Positions 16,121 through 24,009 of a DNA stretch of 46,442 nt are shown here, piece after piece; the stretch's first letter is position 1, and each line of letters begins with the position of its first letter. The notes beneath the pieces are model-generated. The model searched no databases. It saw nothing but the letters and a program-made list of their open reading frames with translations, and had not been told where the DNA came from. Source of the DNA: an uncultured Eggerthella sp. (GTDB lineage Bacteria > Actinomycetota > Coriobacteriia > Coriobacteriales > Eggerthellaceae). The position numbers and the translations under genes are program-made. The DNA is taken from assembly GCA_900556585.1 (NCBI GenBank), contig USPD01000007.1, positions 1 through 46,442 of the forward strand. The letters run 5' to 3'.

Positions 16121-17380
16121 ATGAACTACGACATTAAAGATATATCCCTTGCGGATTCTGGCCTCGACCGCATTCTTTGGGCTGACCGTGACATGCCCGT
16201 GCTCGCTTCAATCCGCGAACGTTTCGAAAAAGAAAAACCCCTCAAAGGAATCCGTATTGGTGCTTGCCTTCATGTAACCACCGAAACCGCAAATCTTATG
16301 CGCACCTTAAAGGCAGGCGGCGCCGAAGTAACTCTTTGCGCTTCTAATCCGCTTTCCACCCAGGATGACACTGCTGCAGCACTGGTACAGCACTTCGGAA
16401 TTCCTGTTTATGCCATCAAAGGTGAAAACACTCAAACCTACTACGAGCATGTAGATGCCGTAATTGACACTCTTCCCCAGATCACCATGGATGACGGTGC
16501 CGACGTAGTTGGTCGTATCCATGAAACACGCACCGATGCATTAGAAACTATTATTGGTGGTACCGAAGAAACCACAACGGGCGTTATTCGCTTAGCAGCA
16601 ATGGCAAAGCAAGGTGCTCTTAAATATCCCATCATTGCAGTAAATGAAGCAAAAACTAAGCACTTCTTCGACAATCGCTATGGCACCGGCCAATCTACCC
16701 TTGATGGCATCATTCGTGCAACAAATCGCCTTTTAGCTGGTCGTACTTTAGTTGTATCTGGCTATGGTTGGTGCGGTCGCGGTGTTGCAATGCGTGGTCG
16801 CGGCATGGGTGCACAGGTTATTGTTTGCGAAGTTGACCCACTGAAAGCACTCGAAGCTATTATGGATGGCTTCCGCGTAATGCCAGCAGTTGAAGCTGCA
16901 GCGCAGTGCGACGTATGGGTAACTGTTACGGGCGACCTTAATGTTATTGATGGTCCAATGTTCGAAAACATGAAAGACGGCGCCATCGTATGCAATTCTG
17001 GCCACTTCAATTCCGAGATCAATATTCCTTGGCTTGAAGAAAATGCAACTGAGCATAAAACTTTACGCCCCTTCGTTGAAGAATACACCCTGCCTAATGG
17101 CCGAAAAGTTGTATTGCTTGCAGAGGGCCGCTTAGTTAACCTTTCCTGCGCAGAAGGTCATCCGGCATCAGTTATGGATATGAGCTTTGCAAACCAAGCA
17201 CTCTGCGCTGAATTTATGGTGCAACATGCCGAAGAAATGGAACCTGATTGTTACGACGTTCCAAACGATATTGATAACAACATTGCCCGTTTGAAGCTGA
17301 AGACTCTCGGAGTTTCCATTGATACCCTGACTGAAGAACAGGCAGCTTATCTGAATTCCTGGCAAATGGGAACCGTGTAA
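16121..17380 (+). CDS. ahcY: S-adenosylhomocysteinase
   Basis: An NAD-dependent hydrolase that splits S-adenosylhomocysteine into adenosine and homocysteine, removing the methyltransferase product inhibitor. Substrate residues are visible at HVTTET (51-56), the DDGAD motif (124-128), EETTTG (149-154) and NEAKTKHFFDNRYG. The NAD loop is SGYGWCGRG at 213-221, and CNSGHFNSEI follows. The length of 419 aa and the ending without the C-terminal Lys-x-Asp-His-Tyr-Arg-Tyr motif match the shorter archaeal/Thermotoga-like subtype, some members of which act on S-inosylhomocysteine. The open frame extends upstream to 16013, but the ATG at 16121 has AAGGAGG at ideal distance and begins the conserved sequence. 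Monocistronic on plus. Confidence 0.95.
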   Translation: MNYDIKDISLADSGLDRILWADRDMPVLASIRERFEKEKPLKGIRIGACLHVTTETANLMRTLKAGGAEVTLCASNPLSTQDDTAAALVQHFGIPVYAIKGENTQTYYEHVDAVIDTLPQITMDDGADVVGRIHETRTDALETIIGGTEETTTGVIRLAAMAKQGALKYPIIAVNEAKTKHFFDNRYGTGQSTLDGIIRATNRLLAGRTLVVSGYGWCGRGVAMRGRGMGAQVIVCEVDPLKALEAIMDGFRVMPAVEAAAQCDVWVTVTGDLNVIDGPMFENMKDGAIVCNSGHFNSEINIPWLEENATEHKTLRPFVEEYTLPNGRKVVLLAEGRLVNLSCAEGHPASVMDMSFANQALCAEFMVQHAEEMEPDCYDVPNDIDNNIARLKLKTLGVSIDTLTEEQAAYLNSWQMGTV

Positions 17381-17429
17381 AACTTCCCATAGCAAAACAC
17401 GAGAAGTAATAAAGCCACCTGCTTAGAAA

Positions 17430-17472
17430 CGTGAACTATTTGGCCTCATAGCGTTAACGGCAATAGTTCGTG
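17430..17472 (+). repeat. Long inverted repeat upstream of the cupin gene
   Basis: CGTGAACTATT (17430-17440) pairs with AATAGTTCGTG (17462-17472) over 11 positions, two of them G-T, around a 21-nt loop. There is no T-run after it. It lies 59 nt before the cupin start and after the ahcY stop, so it may be an operator, an mRNA leader hairpin or an RNA-end-stabilising structure. Confidence 0.45.
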
Positions 17473-17531
17473 CTTCAATCAAAATAACTAAGAACTAGCC
17501 GAAAGTAGTTCTGTAAAACAAGGAGGAAGTC

Positions 17532-17894
17532 ATGCCAGTTTATCGCGACCGAGAAACACAACGCGTTGAAAAAGTTAATGGTGGCGAAGGATATATGATT
17601 CGCGACCGTTTACTCAGCGAAGAAAAGATTGCCGAAGTTGGAGGTAAGTGTACCTATCTTTCCCAAATCACCGTTGAACCCCAAAGCTCATTAGGCATTC
17701 ATAAGCACGAGGGAGAATGCGAGCTATATTTCATCACTTCTGGCAAAGCTGTCTACACCGAAAATGGCACCGACTATGAGGTGGCTCCTGGAGATGCTCT
17801 TCTTTGTGAAAGCGGAAGCTCACATGGCATAAAGAACGCAAGCGACACTGAGCCTTTAACCTTTGTCGCAGTGATTATGCAGGATCCCGAATAG
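17532..17894 (+). CDS. Cupin domain protein, 120 aa
   Basis: A single small beta-barrel cupin. The first cupin motif is around GIHKHEGECELYFITSGKA (His-x-His, Glu) at about residues 56-74, and the second is around PGDALLCESGSSHGI with a His, giving a likely 3-His/1-Glu metal site. Such proteins bind small ligands or act as isomerases or sensors, and no specific function can be given. The ATG at 17532 has AAGGAGG upstream. It lies 150 nt after ahcY on the same strand with an inverted repeat between them, and ends before a strong terminator. Confidence 0.88.
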   Translation: MPVYRDRETQRVEKVNGGEGYMIRDRLLSEEKIAEVGGKCTYLSQITVEPQSSLGIHKHEGECELYFITSGKAVYTENGTDYEVAPGDALLCESGSSHGIKNASDTEPLTFVAVIMQDPE

Positions 17895-17970
17895 GCGCAA
17901 TAAGAAAAACAGTATCCCGTTTAAACCATTACTTTGGATTTAAACTAGCGTCTCAAAAAGATTCAAACTA

Positions 17971-18008
17971 ACGAAACCCCAAGGTGAAAACTTTGGGGTT
18001 TCGTTTTA
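17971..18008 (+). terminator. Rho-independent terminator after the cupin gene
   Basis: ACGAAACCCCAA...TTGGGGTTTCGT forms a stem of at least 12 bp with a short A-rich loop, followed on plus by TTTTATC. It lies about 77 nt after the cupin stop codon. Confidence 0.88.
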
Positions 18009-18145
18009 TCATTACCTTTTGTCAGCCAAAAGAAGGCTTACAGGCCAAAAGGAATTTACAGCTCAATAAGCTCTTGGCTTTGCAGGCAAATCACCAACTA
18101 TAGCTAGAACCAACGGCAAGTACACGACATAAAGGAGCATTTCGT

Positions 18146-18370
18146 ATGTTTGAAAACTTATCTGAACAGCAACTATTAGCAGCACGAACTGTTCTTGAAT
18201 ACGCAAATGTAGAACCAAATGACACCAATGTCCGTCACTACATCAATTGGGAAATAGTCACTTTTACCGAAGACGAAAAAGGTCAATATTGCTGGTACAT
18301 GGATGATGACGGCAGCGAGATTTGCCTCCACGTAGAAACACTCGAAGAAATAGACACTACCGAATTCTAG
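18146..18370 (+). CDS. Small acidic hypothetical protein, 74 aa
   Basis: I do not recognise it. It is a very acidic, soluble, 74-residue protein with an N-terminal helix (SEQQLLAARTVLEYANVE) and a central aromatic strand region containing YCWYMDDDGSEICLHVE, where two Cys flank an Asp cluster. The ATG at 18146 has AAAGGAG at eight bases, so translation is well supported. It stands alone between the cupin terminator and the hairpin before tRNA-Thr, so it seems to be its own unit. Confidence 0.7.
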   Translation: MFENLSEQQLLAARTVLEYANVEPNDTNVRHYINWEIVTFTEDEKGQYCWYMDDDGSEICLHVETLEEIDTTEF

Positions 18371-18380
18371 TTACCGCAAA

Positions 18381-18410
18381 AAACAAAAAGCCATCGGAAA
18401 CCCGATGGCT
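18381..18410 (-). terminator. Terminator of tRNA-Thr
   Basis: AGCCATCGG (18389-18397) and CCGATGGCT (18402-18410) form a 9-bp stem. On minus it is followed by TTTTTGTTTTTTG, a strong tail. On plus it has no T-run but could still mark the end of the 74-aa gene. Confidence 0.85.
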
Positions 18411-18423
18411 TACATGTTTAAGC

Positions 18424-18498
18424 TGGTGCCGACAGAGGGACTTGAACCCCCAACCCACTGATTACAAATCAGTTGCGCTACCATTGCGCCATGCCGGC
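18424..18498 (-). tRNA. tRNA-Thr (anticodon TGT)
   Basis: On minus the acceptor GCCGGCA pairs with TGTCGGC. The D-stem is GCGC/GCGC, the anticodon stem ACTGA/TCAGT encloses TTTGTAA (anticodon TGT, reading ACA), and the T-arm is GGGGG-TTCAAGT-CCCTC. The 3' ACCA is encoded. It is followed by its own terminator. Confidence 0.97.
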
Positions 18499-18513
18499 AA
18501 AAAAGCGTAAACA

Positions 18514-18522
18514 ATTATGCCA
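18514..18522 (-). promoter_or_regulatory. Extended -10 promoter of tRNA-Thr
   Basis: TGGCATAAT on minus is an extended -10 element ending 16 nt before the tRNA 5' end. No convincing -35 is seen, which is tolerated with an extended -10. Confidence 0.4.
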
Positions 18523-18560
18523 TAACTTCATTCAAATGAATAGCGATTTTTTAAGAAATT

Positions 18561-19598
18561 TTAATCGCCGCAAGCATCAGTGCAAACACCAGTACCATCA
18601 AAAGTCGGAATGAAGCTTTCCGTAGCAGCTCCTCCCTCTTGCCAGAAATAGTCTTCTATTCCTAATGAGTCTGCATAATCTAGCACTCGCTCATAGTCTT
18701 GCACAGATACGCTTCCCTTAAGCCCATACTTCGCTAAATCGCTTCTTAACGGCGTATATTGATTCATGATACTGAAACGAATAGCATTGCCATACCGCTC
18801 ATGCAAAACATCAAGCACTTTAAAAGATTCTTCAATATAGCCAGGCAATACCAAATGACGAACGATAATGCCTTCCTGAAGCAAGCCTGACGAGTCTTCC
18901 CTCCATGCGCCTATCTGTTTCACCATTTCATCCAGTGCAGCCAACGCTACTCTGGGATAATCTGATGCGTGCGATAAGCGCGCTGCTATTTCAGGCGTAG
19001 CGTATTTGTAATCCGCCAAATAAATATCCACCAGTCCCCTAAGTAAGCGAAGAGTATCTACGGAGTCATAGCTAGAAGTGTTATACACAACGGGTATATA
19101 GAGAGACTTTGGATTGCACGAAGAAGCATAGCTGTCGCTTTTGTTGCCACTTTCACAACTGTCACCATTGCAGCTATCGCCATTACAACTGCCATTAGCA
19201 GAAGAAAAATGGCCGAAAGAGTGGCATCGTAAACGCGTCAGTACCTTTGCTATCGTAGGAACATAATGACTCGGAGTAACAAGATTTATATTGGCTGCAT
19301 GTTCTTCATTCTGTAATCGAAGAAGCGTTTGTTCAAACTGAGCTTCGCTTACCTCAATACCAGCACCAGTAACCAGGTCTTGATTTTGACAATACACACA
19401 ACCCAAAGGACAGTAGGCAAAAAATACCGCACCGCTACCCTTGTCTCCAACAAGACAAGGCTCTTCCCACCAATGAAGCGCTGCTCTTCCTATTTTCAAT
19501 GTTGCAGGTGCTTTACAAATGCCACGTTTGCCCTCAATGCGATTTACACCGCATTCGCGAGGACAAACATGACAACAATTATATGAATCTCTGTTCAT
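18561..19598 (-). CDS. Radical SAM protein (PflA-like, COG1313 type) with a Cys/Asn/Asp repeat insert
   Basis: The cluster motif CPLGCVYC (Cys63, Cys67, Cys70) is the CxxxCxxC of radical SAM enzymes. An N-terminal Cys-rich segment (CCHVCPRECGVNR, plus GICKAP) is typical of this uncharacterised pyruvate-formate-lyase-activase-related group. The core continues with VTPSHYVP, VVYNTSSYDS and ADYKYA, and ends with a Cys-containing tail VCTDACGD. Residues about 126-165 are a low-complexity insert with NGDSC repeated and further Cys, absent from what I know of the family. The ATG at 19598 follows an in-frame stop immediately and has no clear ribosome site, so it may rely on coupling to the preceding dehydrogenase-like gene 33 nt away. 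The substrate is unknown. Confidence 0.85.
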   Translation of the reverse strand: MNRDSYNCCHVCPRECGVNRIEGKRGICKAPATLKIGRAALHWWEEPCLVGDKGSGAVFFAYCPLGCVYCQNQDLVTGAGIEVSEAQFEQTLLRLQNEEHAANINLVTPSHYVPTIAKVLTRLRCHSFGHFSSANGSCNGDSCNGDSCESGNKSDSYASSCNPKSLYIPVVYNTSSYDSVDTLRLLRGLVDIYLADYKYATPEIAARLSHASDYPRVALAALDEMVKQIGAWREDSSGLLQEGIIVRHLVLPGYIEESFKVLDVLHERYGNAIRFSIMNQYTPLRSDLAKYGLKGSVSVQDYERVLDYADSLGIEDYFWQEGGAATESFIPTFDGTGVCTDACGD

Positions 19599-19631
19599 AG
19601 TTCATGCTTTACGCTGATGCTTTGCGTTCCA

Positions 19632-20627
19632 CTAATTCGACGAAAAACTAATGTAACCAGATGATCCGGATTGAGAATCATGATGGTGATGGTGCCCACA
19701 ATCGCAGTTATCATCGCAATCACATTCGTGGTCACTTTTGCTATGGTCGTAAGCACCTTCAACACGAGACCAATCAAGGCCATACTTCTTGCTTGTTTCT
19801 TCATCAGCAAATACAAGCTTTAGTGCAGAAGGGTCGTAGGAAACGCCGCCTACCATAGCAAGAAGCTCCATCAAGCGGAAACATGCTTCTGCCTGCGGAA
19901 GAATAAGATCATTGTCGTCCACAGAAGCAAGAGCAGCAGCAAGTTCTCCCATCGCATATTCAATAGTAAAGGAGGCATCTTCAAAATCATTTTCACTCAA
20001 TGCTTGAACAAACGATTCTTGAGCAGGCGTTAACATCGAAAAAGCCGAAGCAACATCGACAAAGTCTTCTTCATCAATAGAAACCTTAGAAACACGCATT
20101 GCGGTGTAAGCTTCAACAAGACCCACCAAAGTTGCTGCAGAAGAAAGCGTTAAAGCAATTTTTGTGCTTTGGCCGCAGCCAGCCTTGCCCATCCACATCA
20201 CATGACTAGCAATTGAACGCAGCATAGGCTCAACACGCTTAAAGACGTCTTCCGAACCACCAGCAACAATACCTAGGTTTTGTGATTTAGAAAAAGCATC
20301 TGGCGCAAGAATATCCTTTATCACCAAAGGTGCATCAAGAACATGCTTTTCACTTACTGAACCCATAGCACACAGTTCCTGAGCAAAGGAAACAGTAGAA
20401 GGACTCAGGTCAATAAGAACCGCATCTTTTTTGCTTAACTGCAAGATGCCTGAACTTTCATAATACAAATCCTCAAGTTCGGATTCACTTATACGATACG
20501 TGAACACAACATCAGCATCAGCTACTTTAGATTGAGTAAAGCCCCCCGCCTTAAGCATGGCTTCTATACATGTCCCTACCTCGGGTTCCCCCGTAAAACA
20601 AAACGTCTTTACTTCCTGTGAACCCAT
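19632..20627 (-). CDS. 6-phosphogluconate-dehydrogenase-like protein with a Cys/Asp/His tail
   Basis: Overall layout follows beta-hydroxyacid dehydrogenases: an N-terminal Rossmann-like part, the motif GKAGCGQSTK with the would-be catalytic Lys156, then an all-helical domain to about residue 265. The N-terminal nucleotide loop is degenerate: FTGEPEVGT replaces the usual G-x-G-x-x-G, and the Asn that normally follows the catalytic Lys is a Thr. Residues 291-331 form a tail unlike the family, with ECDCDDNCDCGHHHHHD (301-317) and then a Ser/Gly-rich end. Such a tail is likely to bind a transition metal. The ATG at 20627 has AAAGG upstream. It lies between a degV gene and the radical SAM gene in a tight minus-strand run. 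The enzyme activity is doubtful and the substrate unknown. Confidence 0.78.
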   Translation of the reverse strand: MGSQEVKTFCFTGEPEVGTCIEAMLKAGGFTQSKVADADVVFTYRISESELEDLYYESSGILQLSKKDAVLIDLSPSTVSFAQELCAMGSVSEKHVLDAPLVIKDILAPDAFSKSQNLGIVAGGSEDVFKRVEPMLRSIASHVMWMGKAGCGQSTKIALTLSSAATLVGLVEAYTAMRVSKVSIDEEDFVDVASAFSMLTPAQESFVQALSENDFEDASFTIEYAMGELAAALASVDDNDLILPQAEACFRLMELLAMVGGVSYDPSALKLVFADEETSKKYGLDWSRVEGAYDHSKSDHECDCDDNCDCGHHHHHDSQSGSSGYISFSSN

Positions 20628-20666
20628 TAAATCAACCTTTCTATATTAAGTTAGTTGCCATCGATG

Positions 20667-21593
20667 TTATTTGCCACGAACTTTGCTGGCAATACGATCA
20701 GCAACTGATAAATCGTTTCGCTTATCTGGTCCCCAAAATACTACTGCCAGCATTCCAGGACCTACATGACTGCCAATTACTGGTCCAATACTTGACTCTA
20801 ACACTATTGCTGTTTCGTCTTCTTTAGCAAGAAGCGAAACTAAGCGTTCTTGATCTTTTGGGCAGTCCGCTCCTCCTACAACAACATTTTGAACAGGGCC
20901 TTCATTAGTACGTCGTTTAGTCCAGTAATCAATCAGTGACTTAATACCCTTCTTGCGACCACGGGCAACACCCGTAAGCGCAAGCTTGCCGTTCATATCA
21001 ATGCCCAACAAGGGTTTCACATCAAGCTTCGAACCTGCGAATGCCACCGTTGAAGGAATGCGACCACCGCGGCGAAGTGCCTCCAAATCATCAACCATGA
21101 ATTGAGCGTCTACAAAATAGCGAGCTTCTTCTGCCCATGTAACAAGCTCTTTGGCAGTAAGCCCTTTTTCGCGCTGATCGAGCGCTTCGTACACTAAAAG
21201 CGCTTCAGCAACAGATGCCAACTTCGTATCCACAAGATATAACTCAAGATCTGGGTGTTCTGCCTTCATCTGATCAAGCAGCATTTGAGCGGTATCAAAA
21301 GTACCAGAAAGCCCACTTGAAAAACTTAAATAAACGGTAGGCTTGCCTTGATCAATCGCCCACTGATATGCTTCTTGCAAAGCTGGCATGGGAACCTGCG
21401 CCGTATGAGGTTCGCTACCCTTGCGCATACCTTCATAAAAATCATGAGCAGTCTGCATTTGGTACAAATCATCTAAATGTTCGCCATCATCATCAAAATA
21501 GGGAAACTGTACTAGGTACACCCCTTTTCGATCCACGATATCATGGGGTAAGTCACAGCAAGAATCGAGAATCAAATTGCATTTGATGTCCAC
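20667..21593 (-). CDS. DegV family fatty-acid-binding protein (first copy)
   Basis: DegV/FakB proteins bind a fatty acid and present it to FakA kinase for phosphorylation. Visible marks are LDSCCDLP at the start, SFSSGLSGTFDTA, the LEALRRGGRI motif and DVKPLLGI, with a Gly-His-Val-Gly-Pro ending. Length 308 aa is slightly above the usual 280-290. The start is GTG at 21593 with AAGGGA upstream. It lies 35 nt after a second degV gene; the two are divergent in sequence (ligand-pocket stretches TAQVPM against TSSQPS), suggesting different fatty acid preference. No fakA gene is in the window. Confidence 0.9.
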   Translation of the reverse strand: MDIKCNLILDSCCDLPHDIVDRKGVYLVQFPYFDDDGEHLDDLYQMQTAHDFYEGMRKGSEPHTAQVPMPALQEAYQWAIDQGKPTVYLSFSSGLSGTFDTAQMLLDQMKAEHPDLELYLVDTKLASVAEALLVYEALDQREKGLTAKELVTWAEEARYFVDAQFMVDDLEALRRGGRIPSTVAFAGSKLDVKPLLGIDMNGKLALTGVARGRKKGIKSLIDYWTKRRTNEGPVQNVVVGGADCPKDQERLVSLLAKEDETAIVLESSIGPVIGSHVGPGMLAVVFWGPDKRNDLSVADRIASKVRGK

Positions 21594-21628
21594 TGTTTTA
21601 TCCCTTCCTTCGTTCTATCTATACAGCG

Positions 21629-22534
21629 TTAATTAAATACTGCCAAAGATGAAAGATCTTTTGTAATTTTGCCGGAAAGTGCTTCATTGCATTCATACGC
21701 AATGCCAACTGCTGGACCCACATGCAGCCCCACTACAGGACTAACCGGCTTCACATCAACACTTCTTCCCAGCAAGGGCTCAATTACTTCATGTACCCAA
21801 GTAAGAGCAGGAGTTTTTTCTCCAATATAGTGCACTACCAAGTTTTTAAGTCCACCACAAGCTGCCACATCTTCTTCAAGAATTGATACCATTTTTGCCA
21901 ACGCCTTTTTCTGGGTGCGTACTTTAGCCATTGCCTGAGGAATACCATCAACCACCGTTAATACGGGAGAAAGTTTAATGAGGTTTCCCAGCAAAGCAGC
22001 AGCACCGCCAATACGACCACCCTTCTGAAGAAATGTTAGGCTTTCAGGTGTAAAGAGAAAACGCGTGCTTTTGATACTTTTCAATACATCAGTAGCTGCT
22101 TCTTTAAGGGTTTTTCCTTCCTTAACCGAACGAATACCTGCTAATACAGGAAACGCTTCATCGTAGCCACATGAAGAAGAATCAATCATGCAGTAGGAAA
22201 ACCCGATGTTGCGAGACTCAACCGCTCGTGCCGCACGAAGCACCCCTTCAAAGGCGCCTGAAAGCTTAGAGGAAATCCAAATGCCCAACAGTTCGTCACC
22301 CGCTTTGGCAATGGATTCAAATAATGCTTCTAGTTTTGCCTGCGAAGGTTGGCTTGACGTTGGAGGATTGCCTGCCATTTCATAGATACGCTCATAAAAC
22401 GTATCTATATCCATTTCTAGATCGGAATATTCCTTACCCTCAACATTGAGGTACAGCGAAACCACTTCAACGTTTTCTTGCTCGGCAATTTCACGAGGCA
22501 ATGACGATACCGAATCAGTAACGATTCTGATCAT
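21629..22534 (-). CDS. DegV family fatty-acid-binding protein (second copy)
   Basis: The sequence begins MIRIVTDSVSSLP and contains the pocket motif NPPTSSQPS, ISSKLSGAFEG, LTFLQKGGRIGGAAA and GLHVGPAVGIAY, all standard for DegV/FakB. The length is 301 aa. The ATG at 22534 has AAAGGTG at good distance. It follows pncB by 20 nt and precedes the other degV by 35 nt, so all three are probably in one transcript. The tandem pair implies two fatty acid carriers for one kinase encoded elsewhere. Confidence 0.92.
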   Translation of the reverse strand: MIRIVTDSVSSLPREIAEQENVEVVSLYLNVEGKEYSDLEMDIDTFYERIYEMAGNPPTSSQPSQAKLEALFESIAKAGDELLGIWISSKLSGAFEGVLRAARAVESRNIGFSYCMIDSSSCGYDEAFPVLAGIRSVKEGKTLKEAATDVLKSIKSTRFLFTPESLTFLQKGGRIGGAAALLGNLIKLSPVLTVVDGIPQAMAKVRTQKKALAKMVSILEEDVAACGGLKNLVVHYIGEKTPALTWVHEVIEPLLGRSVDVKPVSPVVGLHVGPAVGIAYECNEALSGKITKDLSSLAVFN

Positions 22535-22554
22535 AGGAGCACCTTTCTTTATAG

Positions 22555-24009
22555 CTAGAGCAGTCCCAACAAACGTGAAGCAAGCTCATGACGACGGTAA
22601 AAGAGCGCATATTCCAATCCCACAGGATAGGAATGAGGGTTAATAATGCGCGTTTGGCTTTCGTCAAGCAATTCAAGCTGTTCACGGCAATAGTCGCGCG
22701 CAATAAGTGCATCACGATATTCGCTGTTTAGCACCACTTTTCCCGCACGAGCTAACGGCTCTAAAAGAGTGATGTAGTTCTTACCAGACAAATCTTTCTG
22801 ACGAAGTTCATCAGCCGGATCAACAATGCGTTCGCGAGAAATACCGTAATTGATGTCAAATACCATATCGCCCGCAAGCTTTCCTGAAGAATGAAAATAG
22901 CGACGAATATCCAAAACACCTGGAACCGTTTGCTTGGAAGATTGGCCAGCAACCTTCATGATAGGCTCCCATTCGTCATCGTTACCAATACGCTTTGCTG
23001 CGAGCTTGTACACTCCGCCTAAAGCAGGCTGGTCATAGGCGGTTACCATCTTGGTGCCCACGCCCCATGATGCAACCTGAGCGCCAGAATCCAAAATAGA
23101 CTTGATAGTAAATTCATCAAGATCATTAGATAAAACAACGCCGGTATCGGTCAATCCAGCTTCATCAAGCATCTTTCGAGCTAACTTCGCATGCCATGCC
23201 AAATCGCCAGAATCAATGCGGACGCCCGTTAAGTGCTCGCCACGTTCTTTCATTTCAAGACCTACCGTAATGGCGTTCTTCAGCCCTTGTACAACATCAT
23301 ACGTATCTACAAGTAATACGCAGTTGGTAGGAAATTCTTTTGCATATGCGCGGAATGCTTCAAGTTCATCCTTAAAAGCCATTACCCAGGCATGAGAATG
23401 AGTACCTGATACCGGCAAATTAAACATACGACCCGCAAGTACATTCGACGTGGAAGCGCATCCACCAACTATACAAGCACGAGAAGCGCGAAGCGCCCCT
23501 GATTCTCCTTGCGCACGACGAAGGCCAAATTCTGCTACAGGAGTTTTTGCCACATGACAAATTCGTGCTGCCTTAGTGGCTGCAAGCGTTTCAAAATTTA
23601 CACAATTAAGCAATTGCGTTTCTAAAAGTTGACACTGCAGCACCGGTCCAATTACGCGAACGATTGGATCATTAGGGAAAACAACCGTGCCTTCACGTAC
23701 TGCATCCACGTCAACATCAAGTTTCAAATTGCGCAAATACTCAAGGAACTCAGGATTAAAAAGCTTTCCACCACCAGGAGCATCAAGAGACGAAAGATAC
23801 TCAATATTCCCATCGGTAATCTTGAAGTTTTCAATTACCTCAGCAATGTGATCCATGCCGCTTGCAATAGCAAAGCCACCATTGAAGGGAGGCTCGCGGA
23901 AGAAAATATGAAAACACCCCTGTTCTTCCAATTTTCCACAGGACCAATATCCTTGCGCCATTGTTAATTGGTATAAGTCAGTCAAAAGCGCATAGTCGTT
24001 ATTCTGCAT
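22555..24009 (-). CDS. pncB: Nicotinate phosphoribosyltransferase
   Basis: This enzyme makes nicotinate mononucleotide from nicotinate and PRPP in NAD salvage. It starts with NDYALLTDLYQLTMAQGY, the hallmark of the bacterial/eukaryotic NAPRT family, and contains EFGLRRAQG, the phospho-acceptor His region SGTHSHAWVM, and VRIDSGDL. The length of 484 aa is typical. The ATG at 24009 lies inside the end of ricT (11-nt overlap) with GGAGGGG nine bases upstream. The organism therefore probably salvages nicotinate; whether it also makes NAD de novo is not visible here. Confidence 0.96.
   Translation of the reverse strand: MQNNDYALLTDLYQLTMAQGYWSCGKLEEQGCFHIFFREPPFNGGFAIASGMDHIAEVIENFKITDGNIEYLSSLDAPGGGKLFNPEFLEYLRNLKLDVDVDAVREGTVVFPNDPIVRVIGPVLQCQLLETQLLNCVNFETLAATKAARICHVAKTPVAEFGLRRAQGESGALRASRACIVGGCASTSNVLAGRMFNLPVSGTHSHAWVMAFKDELEAFRAYAKEFPTNCVLLVDTYDVVQGLKNAITVGLEMKERGEHLTGVRIDSGDLAWHAKLARKMLDEAGLTDTGVVLSNDLDEFTIKSILDSGAQVASWGVGTKMVTAYDQPALGGVYKLAAKRIGNDDEWEPIMKVAGQSSKQTVPGVLDIRRYFHSSGKLAGDMVFDINYGISRERIVDPADELRQKDLSGKNYITLLEPLARAGKVVLNSEYRDALIARDYCREQLELLDESQTRIINPHSYPVGLEYALFYRRHELASRLLGLL

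Noticed and set aside
18322..18510. Open frame across the tRNA-Thr gene on plus
   Set aside because: It overlaps the tRNA and its terminator and has no support as a protein.
19130..19200. CRISPR-like or satellite repeat in the radical SAM gene
   Set aside because: The units are 15 nt, in frame, and encode the NGDSC repeat. There are only two to three copies and no spacer structure.
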